Source: Victivallis vadensis (GTDB lineage: Bacteria > Verrucomicrobiota > Lentisphaeria > Victivallales > GWF2-50-93). Taken from it: 35,698 bases of DNA. The notes beneath the pieces are model-generated. The model saw nothing but the letters and a program-made list of their open reading frames with translations. It was not told the DNA's origin and did no database searches. Of the stretch, positions 22,651-31,077 are shown piece after piece (positions within the stretch are counted from its first letter, which is position 1; every line of letters starts with the position of its first letter). The DNA is taken from the NCBI GenBank assembly GCA_945883805.1, contig CAMCYE010000024.1:1-35698 (forward strand). Direction: 5' to 3'. Position numbers and translations under genes: made by a program.

Positions 22651-24552
22651 ATGAAATCACGTACAGTCATAGTCAATGCCTCGGAACTGGAAGTCCATAT
22701 CGGGCTTCAGGTCATTCTCGATAAGACGGGTCTGACAGTTCACGAGGGTGAGTGCGTCGGGCTTGTCGGGCGGAACGGTGCAGGTAAATCAACACTTCTG
22801 CGCATACTTGCGGGCGTGCTGAAACCGGATGCCGGAACGCTTGCGTTCAAGCGCGACACAATTGTCTCATTCCTTCCGCAGGATCAGATGCTTGACCAGG
22901 AGAAGACTGTCCGGGAGAATGTCCTGGAAGGCGCAAGATACGTATTGGACATGATCAAACGCTATGAGGCGATGCCGCACGACCATTTTGAAGCCACGAA
23001 GCTGGAACATTCCATAGCGCGCCACGGCGGCTGGACGCTTGACCGGCGCGTTGACGAGGCGATGACTCGCCTTCATCTGCCGCCTCCGGACTGTTCCGCG
23101 GCAAACCTCTCGGGAGGGGAAAGACGCCGTGTCGCGCTTTGCCGCACACTTGTATCCCAGCCAGACCTGCTTATCCTCGACGAACCGACCAACCATCTCG
23201 ACACCGACGCCATCGAATGGCTTGAAAAATTCCTCGGACGCTATCCGGGAGCATGCATAATGGTCACGCATGACCGCTATTTCCTCGACCGTGTCGCCGA
23301 ATGCATACTGGAATTGTCGGACGGGACCATATATTCCCATCCCGGCAACTATACGGCGTATCTTTCCTCGAAAGCGGACCGGGAGGCGCAATCGGAAGCG
23401 CTCGAGAATAAACGGCAGTCATTCCTGCGCCGCGAACTCGACTGGGTCCGCCGCGGACCGAAAGCGCGCACGACAAAGTCGAAGTCGCGACTCGACCGCT
23501 ATTCCGCCATCGAATCGCAGTCGGGTCCGAACCGCGAACTCGATGTGGAGATGATTCTGCCGCCGCCGTCAAAGCTCGGCAACCGCGTAGTTGACCTGAA
23601 AGATATCAGCCTGTCGCTTGGCGGCAAGACGCTTTTCAAAGACTTTTCCTTCAACTTCACCAACGGCAGCTGTATTGGAGTGGTCGGCCCGAACGGCGTT
23701 GGTAAGACATCGCTTGTACGGGTGATGATCGGTCAGCTTAAACCGGATTCGGGCAGTGTCCGCGTCGGCAATCTGACCGTGTTCAACTACGTGGATCAGC
23801 ACCGTGTCCGCCTCAACGACGACAACAACGTCTTCAATGAAATCAACGACGGCAAGGATTTCGTCCAGCTTGGCGGGGAGAGTGGCTACCGGATTTCAAC
23901 CTGGACATATCTCCGACGTTATTTGTTTGCGGATGACCGGATACTTACGCCGGTGCGCTGTCTTTCCGGCGGCGAACGCAGTCGGCTGATGCTGGCGAAG
24001 ATACTCAAGGACGGCGGCAACTTTCTAATTCTCGACGAGCCGACAAATGATCTCGACCTTCCGACGCTCCGTGTGCTCGAGGAGGGGCTTGTCAACTTCG
24101 GCGGATCTTCCCTGGTTGTGAGCCATGACCGCTATTTCCTGAACCGTGTCTGCACAGGCATCCTCGCGTTTGAAGGGGACGGGCGCGTTTACTATCAGGA
24201 GGGCGATTACGATTATTATCTTGAAAGGCGCGAAATCCGCGAGGCCGCCGTAGCCAAACCTGAAGATCTCGCGTCACGCCCGGCTGCGAATTTCGCAGGC
24301 ACGGGTTCATCCACATCCAAGACCAAGCTCACTTGGAAGGAGCAGAAGGAACTTGATGGCATTGAAGACAGGATTGCCGAAGCGGAAGAGGCGGCGGGCA
24401 ATCTTGAGACTCTTTTCGCCGAGCCGGATTTTTATGTGGAAAATGCGGAGAATGTGAAGGAGTTTGTTGCCGACTTGGACAAGCGCCGTTCCGAAGTTGA
24501 TGATCTCTACTCCCGCTGGCATGAATTGACCAAGAAGCAAAACGGCTCTTAG
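22651..24552 (+). CDS. uup: ABC-F ATPase, Uup type
   Basis: A 633-residue cytoplasmic protein with two ABC domains and no membrane segments. Domain 1 has Walker A GRNGAGKST, signature LSGGERRRV and Walker B LLILDEPTNHLD. The inter-domain linker follows with ELDWVRRGPKARTTKSKSRL, the hallmark of Uup-like proteins. Domain 2 has GPNGVGKTS, LSGGERSRL and FLILDEPTNDLD. A charged C-terminal coiled coil (KLTWKEQKELDGIEDRIAEAEE ... LYSRWHELTKK) matches the Uup DNA- or RNA-binding tail. ABC-F proteins act on ribosomes; Uup is linked to translation quality and replication-related phenotypes. A weak AAAGG precedes the ATG. Its codon use looks ordinary for the window. It is convergent with the response-regulator gene. 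Confidence 0.93.
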   Translation: MKSRTVIVNASELEVHIGLQVILDKTGLTVHEGECVGLVGRNGAGKSTLLRILAGVLKPDAGTLAFKRDTIVSFLPQDQMLDQEKTVRENVLEGARYVLDMIKRYEAMPHDHFEATKLEHSIARHGGWTLDRRVDEAMTRLHLPPPDCSAANLSGGERRRVALCRTLVSQPDLLILDEPTNHLDTDAIEWLEKFLGRYPGACIMVTHDRYFLDRVAECILELSDGTIYSHPGNYTAYLSSKADREAQSEALENKRQSFLRRELDWVRRGPKARTTKSKSRLDRYSAIESQSGPNRELDVEMILPPPSKLGNRVVDLKDISLSLGGKTLFKDFSFNFTNGSCIGVVGPNGVGKTSLVRVMIGQLKPDSGSVRVGNLTVFNYVDQHRVRLNDDNNVFNEINDGKDFVQLGGESGYRISTWTYLRRYLFADDRILTPVRCLSGGERSRLMLAKILKDGGNFLILDEPTNDLDLPTLRVLEEGLVNFGGSSLVVSHDRYFLNRVCTGILAFEGDGRVYYQEGDYDYYLERREIREAAVAKPEDLASRPAANFAGTGSSTSKTKLTWKEQKELDGIEDRIAEAEEAAGNLETLFAEPDFYVENAENVKEFVADLDKRRSEVDDLYSRWHELTKKQNGS

Positions 24553-24579
24553 TTGCCGGTAATTTCGCGGTTGGAGCTT

Positions 24580-25236
24580 TTATTTTTCGATTATTCCGGC
24601 GGTGATGGCGTAGCGGATGAGGCTGGCGGTGTCATTTAAGCCCAGTTTTTTTCTGAGATTATGCCTGTGTTTTTCAACCGTCTTGATGCTGATGCCCAGT
24701 TCATCGGCTATATTTTTATTTGCCATTCCCTCGGCAACCAGCTGCAGTACCTCTATTTCACGTGAAGTCAGGTCGACACCTTGAATTTTTGCAGGTTTCC
24801 CGCTAGCGCTTTTCATGTTGTATTTTTCACGGATATGGGCGGATATTGACGGACTGTAAATTTTCTTCCCCTTCCGTATTTCGCGTATCGCACGGAGCAT
24901 GGTGTCCGGTAAACTTTGCTTGACAAGGTATCCGCACGCCCCCGCATCAATCACCTTGTCGATGTAATCGCAGTTGCTGTATCCGGAAAGAATAAGTATT
25001 TTTGTGTCGGGCATATCATGGAGGATCTGGCGGGTGGCTTCCAGCCCGTTTAGCATTGGCATCGCAATATCCATGACGACAATTTCCGGGCGGAGGATTT
25101 TTGTAAGCTCCACTGCGAGACGGCCGTTTTCCGCCTCGCCGACAATCTCTATGTCACTTTCCAGCTCCATCAGAGAGCGGAGGCCGGCCCTGAACAAGGC
25201 GTGGTCGTCGGCCAGCAATACTTTAATTTTATTCAT
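24580..25236 (-). CDS. NarL/FixJ-family response regulator
   Basis: A 218-residue two-component regulator. The receiver domain (1-120) has acidic Asp10 and Asp11, phospho-acceptor Asp56 in VVMDIAMP, and the LVKQS lysine. The LuxR-type DNA-binding domain (about 152-215) reads LTSREIEVLQLVAEGMANK, NIADELGISIKTVEKHRHNL. The ATG overlaps the kinase stop by 4 bp (ATGA), so the pair is co-translated. It is the only response regulator with a DNA-binding domain in the window, and is the natural candidate to bind the paired 18-bp sites at 28456-28497 and 30235-30275 (inference). Confidence 0.95.
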   Translation of the reverse strand: MNKIKVLLADDHALFRAGLRSLMELESDIEIVGEAENGRLAVELTKILRPEIVVMDIAMPMLNGLEATRQILHDMPDTKILILSGYSNCDYIDKVIDAGACGYLVKQSLPDTMLRAIREIRKGKKIYSPSISAHIREKYNMKSASGKPAKIQGVDLTSREIEVLQLVAEGMANKNIADELGISIKTVEKHRHNLRKKLGLNDTASLIRYAITAGIIEK

Positions 25237-28200
25237 GTTTTCTCCTTTGGTAGAGTTATGGTAACCGTTGTCCCTTCCCCATTCCGGCTTTTGATGCTTA
25301 TCGATCCGCCGTGCATTTTTACAATCTGGCTGCAGACTGTAAGACCGAGACCCGTGCCTTTGGCATTCGTGGTGAAGAACGGGTTAAACGCCTTTTTCAG
25401 AACCTCCCCTGTCATGCCGTGTCCATTGTCGGTTATGCGGATCCTGACCGATTTCTGGTAAATACCCGCCTCGACATTTATTTCTCCGTCATGATCAGAA
25501 ACAGCCTCTGCCGCATTGTTCAATATGTTGGTGAAGACTTCCCTGATTTGAATGGGGTCGGCGCTTATGGGGACATCTTCAAGGGAATTAGTGCGACTTG
25601 AAATCACCATGTTCTTTTCGATTCGCAGATGTTGAAGGGTGTCGGTGCATTCCTTAAGGAGGGAATGCACGTTCAGTATTTTCCTCTGTGGCGGTCCCAG
25701 ACGTGAATAGAAGAGCAGATTGTCTATGATCTGGCCGCTCTCCGCGATCATGTTGTCTATCCCCTGCAATTGCTCGGCGATTACGCTGTCCGAGTTTTTG
25801 CTTTTGACGACGGCAGTCGCCAGTCTTATTCCGGCGAGCGGGTTACGCAGTTCATGGGCGACAGTGGCGGCCAGGGATCCAATATCGGAGAGGCGCTTCG
25901 ACCTTTCCATTTCCGTCTGTATTTCCATTAATCTGCCGGATCTTTCCCTCACCAGTTTTCGCAGGGTTTTTTTATCCCGCCTTAAAATCTCCTCCGCTTT
26001 TTTGAGGCCGGTGATGTCTTTTGCGAATATCGCAACTCCTTCTATATTTCCCTTTTCGTTACGGACGGGATAAAAACTGTAATCGAAAGTCATGTCGGAT
26101 TTCTTCTCCTCGAAACGGACTGATATTCCGGAACGGAAAACCTTTTCCGTCTGAGCCCTCTGCGGTTCAGCCAGACACAGGGGCATAAGATCGAAATAAT
26201 TCCTGCCCCTGATCTCGGAAACCTGAATGCCCATGCGCTCTGAGGCTATGCTGTTGGCCGCAAGTATGCGGCCTTCTGAATCCACAAGCCAGATTGATTC
26301 GGTGATGGCGTTTAGTATTGCGTTTGCGTTCTGTTCACTTTTGTACAGGTCGGCGCGCAACCTGATTGCCGTTATTCCGTATGCCAGGTCGTCGGCCAGT
26401 TCGGAAAGCAGGCTCATCTCGTCCTTTGTAAAGGGATCAGGTTCCCTGGAATAGATTGATATTGCGCCGAAGACGCGATTCGCCGTTTTTAGCGGAAACC
26501 CTATTGAGGAGGAATAGCCGTGCCTGATTGCCTGTTCCCTCCACGGCTTGGAAGCCGGATCAGTCAGAATATTCCTGCACATGCCCGGTTTTCCGGTGCG
26601 TATTGCGATGCCTGCGGGACTGTAGCCGAGTTCGGTGTCCGCCCAGGTGCCTTTCAATGTTTCAAGATGGTCTTTTTCAAAACCCGACGAGGCTGCCGGA
26701 CGGATGGACTTGCCTTCATCGTTTTCGGCAAATCCGATCCAGACCATGGAGTATCCGCATGTCCTGATGATGATTCCGCAGACCTTGTTCATGTAATCCG
26801 ACTCGTTTTTTGCGCGTATCATGACCTGATTGCTTTGACTCTGCGTCTTCAGTATCCGGTTGAGTCTGCAAAGTTCCATATCCCTTTTCTTCCGTTCGGT
26901 GATGTCGCGGACGAGAACCTGTATGGAGAGTACGCCCTTTTCAAAGAATGGCGACGCCGCCACTTCCACATCTATAATAGTTCCGTCCGGGCGCAGGGCC
27001 CTTGTTTCTATAAGCGGTACTGGCTTTCCATCAATCAGGAGCTTCAGGCGTTTGCGCAGGAGGGGATGATAATCAGGATGGTACAGGTCGAAGATGGATC
27101 TCCCCAGGAAATCTTCCGGAGAAGATGCGCCGAACAGGCGCAGTGCGGCCTTGTTTGCGTATGTGACCGCGTTGTTCCTGTTGACGAAAATAGCCTCCGG
27201 CGACATTTCCACCAGACCGCGATAACGTTCCTCTTTTTCGTGCAATGCCTGTTCGGTGCGGAATTTCGCGACGGCTGAGGCAAGTTGATTGGCGAGCCTT
27301 TCCCATAAGGAGATAAGGGACGGAGAGAAAACACCTTTTTTTCGGTCGTTCATCTGCAGGAGTCCCAACCGATCTTTTCCGGTTCCGAGTGGGATCAGGG
27401 CGATGGATTCATATCCTTCGGAGCTGCAATGGTTGCGGGTGCACCCCGGTAAATCCGGAAGGCCGGGTTCGGAAGGCGGAGGGGTAGTTGCAATTTTCAT
27501 TTCCACGGTCTCTTCAACTTCTCCGCATTCCGCACTTCGCATTTGCGTGGTGCTGTTTGTCCAGAAACTGCCATTGGTGCTGAAAGACTGTTTTTGAGAA
27601 TTGAAGTTTCCGCATATCACGTTTCCGCACATGCATTCGATTATCGGATTGCCTTTTTTGTCTTTTATAAGTTCACCGGAAAAGTCGCGGCTGTAAAGGC
27701 TGTTTTCCTTTTTGACAAAGTGTTCAGGGAATCCGCAGGTTTCAAAATATGGATAGTCGTCGCCGTCGCGCAGTCTGATGCCGATCGCCTGGCAACCGGA
27801 CTGCCTCTGGAAGAAGATGACGGCGGCCCTTACCAGCTCCCGCGCAGTGGTGCATTCATTCACCAGGCGCAGGAATTCAACGGTGATTTCGCGTTCACGC
27901 TGTCCGCGCCTGCGTTCGATGGCATACCGTATGGAGCGAATCAGGCTGTTCGGATTTACCCGATCCTTGACTAGGTAGTCTTCAGCGTTTTTCTGCACGG
28001 CCCTGATGCCTAAATTTTCATCATATAGGTCGGTCAGGATTAAAACCGGAATTCCCGGTCCGTGGGCGAGGATTTTCTCCAGACCTGAAAGACCGATGCT
28101 GTCCGGAAGCTCAATATCCAGAAGGACGATGTCGAATCTCTCGTTGTCCAGGAATTCCAGTGCACTTTTGATCCGGTCGGCGTGTGTCAGCTTGAGGGGG

Positions 28201-28289
28201 AAATCGGAATCCTTCAACATTCTCGACATAAGGCTGGTGTTTTCAGGATTGTTTTCAACCAGAAGAATATTTATTTCGCTTTTTTCCAT
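25233..28289 (-). CDS. Multi-domain sensor histidine kinase with N-terminal receiver
   Basis: A 1018-residue cytoplasmic kinase with no membrane segments. Order: receiver domain (about 1-120, Asp58 in IVLLDIELP); GAF-like domain (about 135-345) with a cysteine cluster ECMCGNVICGNF and GCTRNHCSSEGYESIALIPL; PAS (about 350-465, ending VLVRDITERKK); GAF (about 485-635); PAS (about 645-760); HisKA with phospho-acceptor His812 in VAHELRNPLAG; and HATPase with N box ILNNAAEA, G1 DNGHGM, F box FNPFFTT and G2 GTGLGL. The cysteine-rich GAF could sense redox state or bind a metal (inference). The start is uncertain: ATG at 28289 or TTG at 28304, neither with a good ribosome binding site. It overlaps the response regulator by 4 bp. 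Having its own receiver suggests it also takes phosphate from another kinase. Confidence 0.93.
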   Translation of the reverse strand: MEKSEINILLVENNPENTSLMSRMLKDSDFPLKLTHADRIKSALEFLDNERFDIVLLDIELPDSIGLSGLEKILAHGPGIPVLILTDLYDENLGIRAVQKNAEDYLVKDRVNPNSLIRSIRYAIERRRGQREREITVEFLRLVNECTTARELVRAAVIFFQRQSGCQAIGIRLRDGDDYPYFETCGFPEHFVKKENSLYSRDFSGELIKDKKGNPIIECMCGNVICGNFNSQKQSFSTNGSFWTNSTTQMRSAECGEVEETVEMKIATTPPPSEPGLPDLPGCTRNHCSSEGYESIALIPLGTGKDRLGLLQMNDRKKGVFSPSLISLWERLANQLASAVAKFRTEQALHEKEERYRGLVEMSPEAIFVNRNNAVTYANKAALRLFGASSPEDFLGRSIFDLYHPDYHPLLRKRLKLLIDGKPVPLIETRALRPDGTIIDVEVAASPFFEKGVLSIQVLVRDITERKKRDMELCRLNRILKTQSQSNQVMIRAKNESDYMNKVCGIIIRTCGYSMVWIGFAENDEGKSIRPAASSGFEKDHLETLKGTWADTELGYSPAGIAIRTGKPGMCRNILTDPASKPWREQAIRHGYSSSIGFPLKTANRVFGAISIYSREPDPFTKDEMSLLSELADDLAYGITAIRLRADLYKSEQNANAILNAITESIWLVDSEGRILAANSIASERMGIQVSEIRGRNYFDLMPLCLAEPQRAQTEKVFRSGISVRFEEKKSDMTFDYSFYPVRNEKGNIEGVAIFAKDITGLKKAEEILRRDKKTLRKLVRERSGRLMEIQTEMERSKRLSDIGSLAATVAHELRNPLAGIRLATAVVKSKNSDSVIAEQLQGIDNMIAESGQIIDNLLFYSRLGPPQRKILNVHSLLKECTDTLQHLRIEKNMVISSRTNSLEDVPISADPIQIREVFTNILNNAAEAVSDHDGEINVEAGIYQKSVRIRITDNGHGMTGEVLKKAFNPFFTTNAKGTGLGLTVCSQIVKMHGGSISIKSRNGEGTTVTITLPKEKT

Positions 28290-28455
28290 AAGGATTATGC
28301 GCAATCTTTTTTATTTTCCGGAAACGGATCCTAATATATGCCCCGGATCGGGAAACTGCAATATTGAGGACTGAATGACTGGAGGAATACACAGAATCAT
28401 CAGCGCCATGGCAAGTTGTTTTTGCGCGGAGGCGTTGTTCCTGCGGATTCTTTCA

Positions 28456-28497
28456 GGTAGGGTTTTTCCCCATGCTGCGGTAGGGTTTTTCCCCATG
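28456..28497. promoter_or_regulatory. Pair of 18-19-bp regulatory sites, 23 bp apart
   Basis: GGTAGGGTTTTTCCCCATG occurs at 28456-28474 and again, identically, at 28479-28497. It contains opposed GGG and CCCC half-sites around a T tract. It lies in the 314-bp spacer between the divergent sensor-kinase gene and the His-less kinase gene. The same pair with the same 23-bp pitch precedes the HPr-like gene at 30235-30275. The binding protein is not known. Confidence 0.7.
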
Positions 28498-28603
28498 GCG
28501 ATTGTTCTCCATCATGCTACGTTTGCCTAATAAAGGCGGTGTGACGCGGGATGAAAACAATATAGGGTCATATCGTTTTTCTTTTATGGGAAGGGGGTGT
28601 TCC

Positions 28604-30139
28604 ATGGATGCGCCGCATGAGGGAGATTCGATTTACCGGATGCTCTTTAAAAGCGCCGGAGACGCGATATTTGTACAGAATGGAGATAAGATTCTGGCTG
28701 TAAACAGGAAAGCGTGTGAAATGCTTGGTTATGCGGAGGATGAACTGCTCTCGATGAGACCCGGTGAAATAAATGTCGCAGAACAGCGCATGTATATGCC
28801 GGAACATATGGCGAAACTGAAAAAACACGAGATTGTTTCCTTTGAAAGCATTTATCAGAAAAAAGATGGAACCGCGGTTCCTGTCGAAGTCACGGCGCGA
28901 TCGATCACATGGGACGGTGAACAGGAGGTGATAAGCATCTGCCGTGACAACACGTCAAAAAAAATTTACGATAACATCCTGCTTAATGTGGCGCTCGAAT
29001 GGCAGCAGGTGTTTGATGCCATCAAGGACGCTGTTTTACTTCTGTCTCCAGATTACAGGATCCTGAGATGCAATAAGGCGTCCTGCAATATGTTCAGCAA
29101 TGGCAGGCCGGGCGAAATATTGGGGAAATTGTGCTGGGAGGTTGTTCACGGCGCTCTGGAGCAGAACCCGACGTGTCCTATCAGAGTCATGAGGAAAACA
29201 AAAAAGAGGGCGACTGCCGTTTTAGAATCGGGCGGGCGCTGGCTGGAAATTACGGTTGATCCTGTTTTTGATGAAAGCAATAATATTTCAGGGGTGCTCC
29301 ATGTTGTTTCCGACATAACCGGACGCAGGAGGCTGGAGTCGGAAAAGGCGGAACTTGAAGAGAGAAACCGGCAGCTCCAGAAATTTGAAAGCCTGGACCT
29401 TATGGCAGGTTCTATCGCCAGCTGTTTCAAGAACCAACTCCAGGTGGTTCTTGGATATCTGGAACTGGCCGTCGGCGACCTGTCCCAGGGAGATCCCCGC
29501 GCCATAAAACTTTCAAGGGTCCTGGCGGCGGCCAGAAAGATTTCGGAAGTGAGCAATCTTTTACTTGCCTATCTCGGGCAAGTGCAAGTGAAATCTGACT
29601 TGTTTGACCTTGCCGGACTGTGCCGCATGAGCCTGCCCGCCCTCCGGGAGGGAAAGCCGGGCAATGTAGTCTTAGAAACTGATTTGCCCTCCTCCGGAGG
29701 ACCGGTCATCAACGCGGATCCGAAACTCATACGGCAGCTACTGACCAGTCTTGCAGTCAACGCATGGGAGTCCATAGGTGACGGAACTGGAACTGTTCGT
29801 CTGGGCGTCAGAACTCTTGCCTGTACGGATATTCCGACATTGCACCGTTTTCCTGTCGAGTGGCGTCCGAAAGGGCAAACCTATGCCTGTCTGGAAGTGA
29901 GGGACTCCGGTTGCGGGATAACGGAAAAAGACATGGATAGGATATTTGATCCGTTTTTCTCAACAAAGTTAACTGGGATGGGATTGGGGCTTGCCGTAGT
30001 TCTTGGAATCGTGAGAGCTCATGATTTGGTCATAACGGTGGAAAGCGGGATTTGCGACGGGAGTGTTTTCAGGGTCTTTTTTCCTTTGTCGGCGCAAACG
30101 GCAATCCGGCAGGATGAGCCGGCCTTATGCTCTCAGTGA
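28604..30139 (+). CDS. PAS-containing histidine-kinase homologue without the phospho-accepting His
   Basis: A 511-residue soluble protein: PAS (about 8-120, DAIFVQNGDKILAVNRKACEMLGY), PAS (about 130-245, ending VVSDITGRRRLE), a coiled coil, a HisKA-like dimerisation region, and an HATPase domain. In close relatives the H box reads AGGIAHDFNN; here it is AGSIASCFKN, with Ser273 in the His position and Cys after it. The ATP-binding boxes look sound: N box SLAVNAWESI, G1 RDSGCGI, F box FDPFFST, G2 GMGLGLAV. So it can probably bind ATP but cannot autophosphorylate in the usual way. The ATG at 28604 follows AAGGGGG; upstream in-frame starts lack one. Paired regulatory sites lie about 110 bp upstream. 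Confidence 0.88.
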   Translation: MDAPHEGDSIYRMLFKSAGDAIFVQNGDKILAVNRKACEMLGYAEDELLSMRPGEINVAEQRMYMPEHMAKLKKHEIVSFESIYQKKDGTAVPVEVTARSITWDGEQEVISICRDNTSKKIYDNILLNVALEWQQVFDAIKDAVLLLSPDYRILRCNKASCNMFSNGRPGEILGKLCWEVVHGALEQNPTCPIRVMRKTKKRATAVLESGGRWLEITVDPVFDESNNISGVLHVVSDITGRRRLESEKAELEERNRQLQKFESLDLMAGSIASCFKNQLQVVLGYLELAVGDLSQGDPRAIKLSRVLAAARKISEVSNLLLAYLGQVQVKSDLFDLAGLCRMSLPALREGKPGNVVLETDLPSSGGPVINADPKLIRQLLTSLAVNAWESIGDGTGTVRLGVRTLACTDIPTLHRFPVEWRPKGQTYACLEVRDSGCGITEKDMDRIFDPFFSTKLTGMGLGLAVVLGIVRAHDLVITVESGICDGSVFRVFFPLSAQTAIRQDEPALCSQ

Positions 30140-30234
30140 ACCTGGTTGATTATGATCAGGTGCGCAGCGGACAGAAAGACAATTATCCTCCAAAAGGAAA
30201 GCTGCGCAAGGTAATGGAGGGCATAAGATTTGAT

Positions 30235-30275
30235 GGTAGGGTTTTTCCCCATCTCAAGGAAGGGTTTCCCCCCAT
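30235..30275. promoter_or_regulatory. Second pair of 18-bp regulatory sites, 23 bp apart
   Basis: GGTAGGGTTTTTCCCCAT at 30235-30252 and a variant GGAAGGGTTTCCCCCCAT at 30258-30275, about 70 bp before the HPr-like gene. Start-to-start distance is 23 bp, as in the pair at 28456-28497. AT-rich sequence after it (TTATAT near 30294) could hold a -10 box, placing the sites at or above the -35 region, as for an activator. Confidence 0.68.
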
Positions 30276-30343
30276 AGCCGTTTTAGTTTAGTGTTATATG
30301 TTTGCACCAATACAATAGCAACAAATATAAACAGGGGGCGGGT

Positions 30344-31006
30344 ATGGAAATGTCATGCAATGAATCATCTTGCGGCATTCTGGTGGTTCTGGAGAAACAG
30401 GGCACGCTCTATATGCGCCCGGCGGCAATGCTGACCAAGTTGGCCAATCAGTTTGAGTCGGATGTTGTTCTTGAACATAAGAAAATGCGGGCCAATGGAA
30501 AGAGCCTGCTGGAGATAATCGCGCTCGGCATCGGAGAAGGGGCCAGCTTTATGGTGTTCACGTCCGGCAGAGACGCTCTAAATGCAATTCAGTCAATCAA
30601 AAATTTATTCAAGCGCCTTTTTATCGACTGGGAAGTGACTGAGGCAATTGCGGAAGAGTACGGAGCATCCGGGAAATGCGTGGATGAAAACATTGTAAAT
30701 AGTAAGGAGGCGGAAATGAAACAGAAGAAAAAAATGGTCGAGAAACTGGAGAAGAAGAGGGTTCAGACTTTTGTCTGGCCGTTAACTGGGAATGTGAATG
30801 AGGTGTGTCTGGCTGGGGATTTCAACAACTGGAACCCTGAACCCATGACAAAACTGGAGAACAGATTCCTCGCGACAGTGAAGCTGGATCCGGGCGTCTA
30901 TCAGTACAAGTTCGTTGTTGACGGACAGTGGCAGGTTGATCCCTGCTCCAAGGGGAATGCGCAGAATGATTTCGGGACAAATAACAGCGTTGTGCTCGTG
31001 GATTGA
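30344..31006 (+). CDS. Crh-like HPr domain fused to a glycogen-binding (CBM48/AMPK-beta) domain
   Basis: A 220-residue cytoplasmic fusion. Residues about 10-95 are an HPr fold: KQGTLYMRPAAMLTKLANQF, NGKSLLEIIALGIGEGASF, FTSGRDALNAIQSI. HPr normally has GLHARPA; here the phospho-His15 position is Tyr23. Ser54 lies exactly 31 residues later, as Ser46 does in HPr, so the HPr-kinase site is kept. This pairing (no His, Ser kept) is that of Bacillus Crh. A Lys/Glu-rich linker (about 115-137) leads to a CBM48/AMPK1-CBM domain (138-220): VCLAGDFNNWNPEPM, LDPGVYQYKFVVDGQWQVDP, FGTNNSVVLV, with the Trp and Asn residues that bind alpha-glucans. It probably couples carbon state to glycogen (inference). 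The ATG at 30344 has AGGGGG 5 nt upstream. No PTS partner or HPr kinase is in the window. Confidence 0.85.
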   Translation: MEMSCNESSCGILVVLEKQGTLYMRPAAMLTKLANQFESDVVLEHKKMRANGKSLLEIIALGIGEGASFMVFTSGRDALNAIQSIKNLFKRLFIDWEVTEAIAEEYGASGKCVDENIVNSKEAEMKQKKKMVEKLEKKRVQTFVWPLTGNVNEVCLAGDFNNWNPEPMTKLENRFLATVKLDPGVYQYKFVVDGQWQVDPCSKGNAQNDFGTNNSVVLVD

Positions 31007-31059
31007 AAAAAGAAGACGGCGTACACGTCCGGTTTCTCGTTTTCTTTTTAGGGGATGAG

Positions 31060-31076
31060 TTTTCCGTTCCGGAAAA
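31060..31076. terminator. Short hairpin between convergent genes
   Basis: TTTTCCGttcCGGAAAA, a 7-bp stem just after the SDR stop and 54 bp after the HPr-fusion stop. The core matches the hairpin at 12201-12223. No long T run follows, so the terminator role is tentative. Confidence 0.4.
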
Positions 31077-31077
31077 T

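Noticed and set aside
28456..28497. Intrinsic terminator (GGG-TTTTT-CCCC)
   Set aside because: The potential stem is only 3-4 bp, and paired copies at a fixed 23-bp pitch before two genes fit binding sites better.
30302..30343. Upstream TTG start for the HPr-CBM gene
   Set aside because: It would add 14 residues outside the HPr fold and has no ribosome binding site, while AGGGGG sits 5 nt before the ATG at 30344.
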